NCBI GenBank assembly: GCA_027858965.1
Contig: JAQIBS010000093.1
Coordinates: 1 to 33,439, forward strand
Direction: 5' to 3'
DNA from: Kiritimatiellia bacterium
GTDB lineage: Bacteria > Verrucomicrobiota > Kiritimatiellia > RFP12 > UBA1067
DNA: 33,439 bases
In this document: positions 33,364 through 33,439 of the stretch, one piece after another
Position numbering within the stretch: the first letter of the stretch is position 1
Layout: each line of letters starts with the position of its first letter
Notes under the pieces: generated by a model
Database searches by the model: none
What the model was told of the DNA's origin: nothing
Seen by the model: only the letters and a program-made list of their open reading frames with translations
Made by a program: the position numbers and the translations under genes

Positions 33364-33438
33364 TCAACCCTTCTTCTTGCGGCCCCGAACGCCTTTAACC
33401 ATCTGCGCGTATGGGATCGGTTCACCAACAACTGCCTG
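33364..33438 (-). CDS. Possible C-terminal end of a gene running off the window
   Basis: Reading from the window edge on the minus strand, 24 codons end in TGA at 33364-33366. The piece reads G-E-P-I-P-Y-A-Q-M-V-K-G then V-R-G-R-K-K-K-G, a composition typical of a real protein tail. No family can be named from this length. A plus-strand frame opening at ATG 33278 and running off the edge is the competing reading. The hairpin GCGAAA-atat-TTCgggCGC at about 33281-33300 follows on this strand. Confidence 0.3.
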   Translation of the reverse strand, partial: QAVVGEPIPYAQMVKGVRGRKKKG

Positions 33439-33439
33439 T

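Noticed and set aside
33278..33439. Plus-strand frame from ATG 33278 to the window edge as a gene
   Set aside because: No ribosome site precedes it and its composition is poor; the minus-strand tail in the same place looks more protein-like, though neither is certain.
1..33439. CRISPR array, tRNA, rRNA or intact insertion sequence
   Set aside because: I looked for regularly spaced repeats, tRNA-like arms and transposase motifs on both strands and found none; the repeats present are single pairs or isolated elements.

Overview
The window looks like a chromosomal segment of a PVC-superphylum bacterium, most likely Kiritimatiellota (Verrucomicrobiota subdivision 5) or a close relative. This is inferred from the mix of genes: an exosortase-family membrane protease, a Tat-exported TIM-barrel protein beside a heparinase II/III-type lyase, a squalene-hopene-cyclase-like protein, a DUF5684 membrane protein and a kinase fused to zinc ribbons. 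No 16S rRNA, tRNA, CRISPR array or intact transposase was seen, so the assignment rests on gene content only.

Region 1 (1-9391, + strand) is accessory. A caspase-like (clan CD) peptidase candidate is followed by two repeating units. Each unit is a signal-peptide-bearing, PepSY-like protein followed at once by a protein with a near-identical constant module of about 185 residues. The constant module is joined to a different enzyme in each unit: a second caspase/CHAT-like peptidase, then an alpha/beta hydrolase. The hydrolase frame is cut by one in-frame TAG (7959-7961) that separates the nucleophile and acid from the likely catalytic histidine. An exosortase with the Cys/Arg/His triad closes the region. 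This constant-module/variable-enzyme layout, paired with possible inhibitor proteins, is the most unusual thing in the window.

Region 2 (9484-15045, + strand) holds serC under its own promoter, then a repeat with long inverted arms and a hairpin. A two-gene exported unit follows: a Tat-exported TIM-barrel protein and a 1089-residue heparinase-like protein, probably for uronate-containing polysaccharide breakdown.

Region 3 (15046-21210, mostly - strand) holds a DUF5684 membrane protein, a TraB/GumN protein, a squalene-hopene-cyclase-like gene overlapping a small helix-turn-helix-like gene, yicC and an unidentified multi-pass membrane protein. Several dispersed repeats lie between these genes, including an inverted pair bracketing the first two.

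Region 4 (21211-33196, - strand) is a compact housekeeping array. In transcription order it is ilvE, recQ, a Ser/Thr kinase with zinc ribbons, pyrK, pyrD, a GYF-domain membrane protein, adenosine deaminase and bifunctional NAD(P)H-hydrate repair enzyme. A strong sigma70-like promoter for the kinase overlaps the recQ stop codon. Pyrimidine synthesis, purine salvage and branched-chain amino acid transamination are thus packed together.
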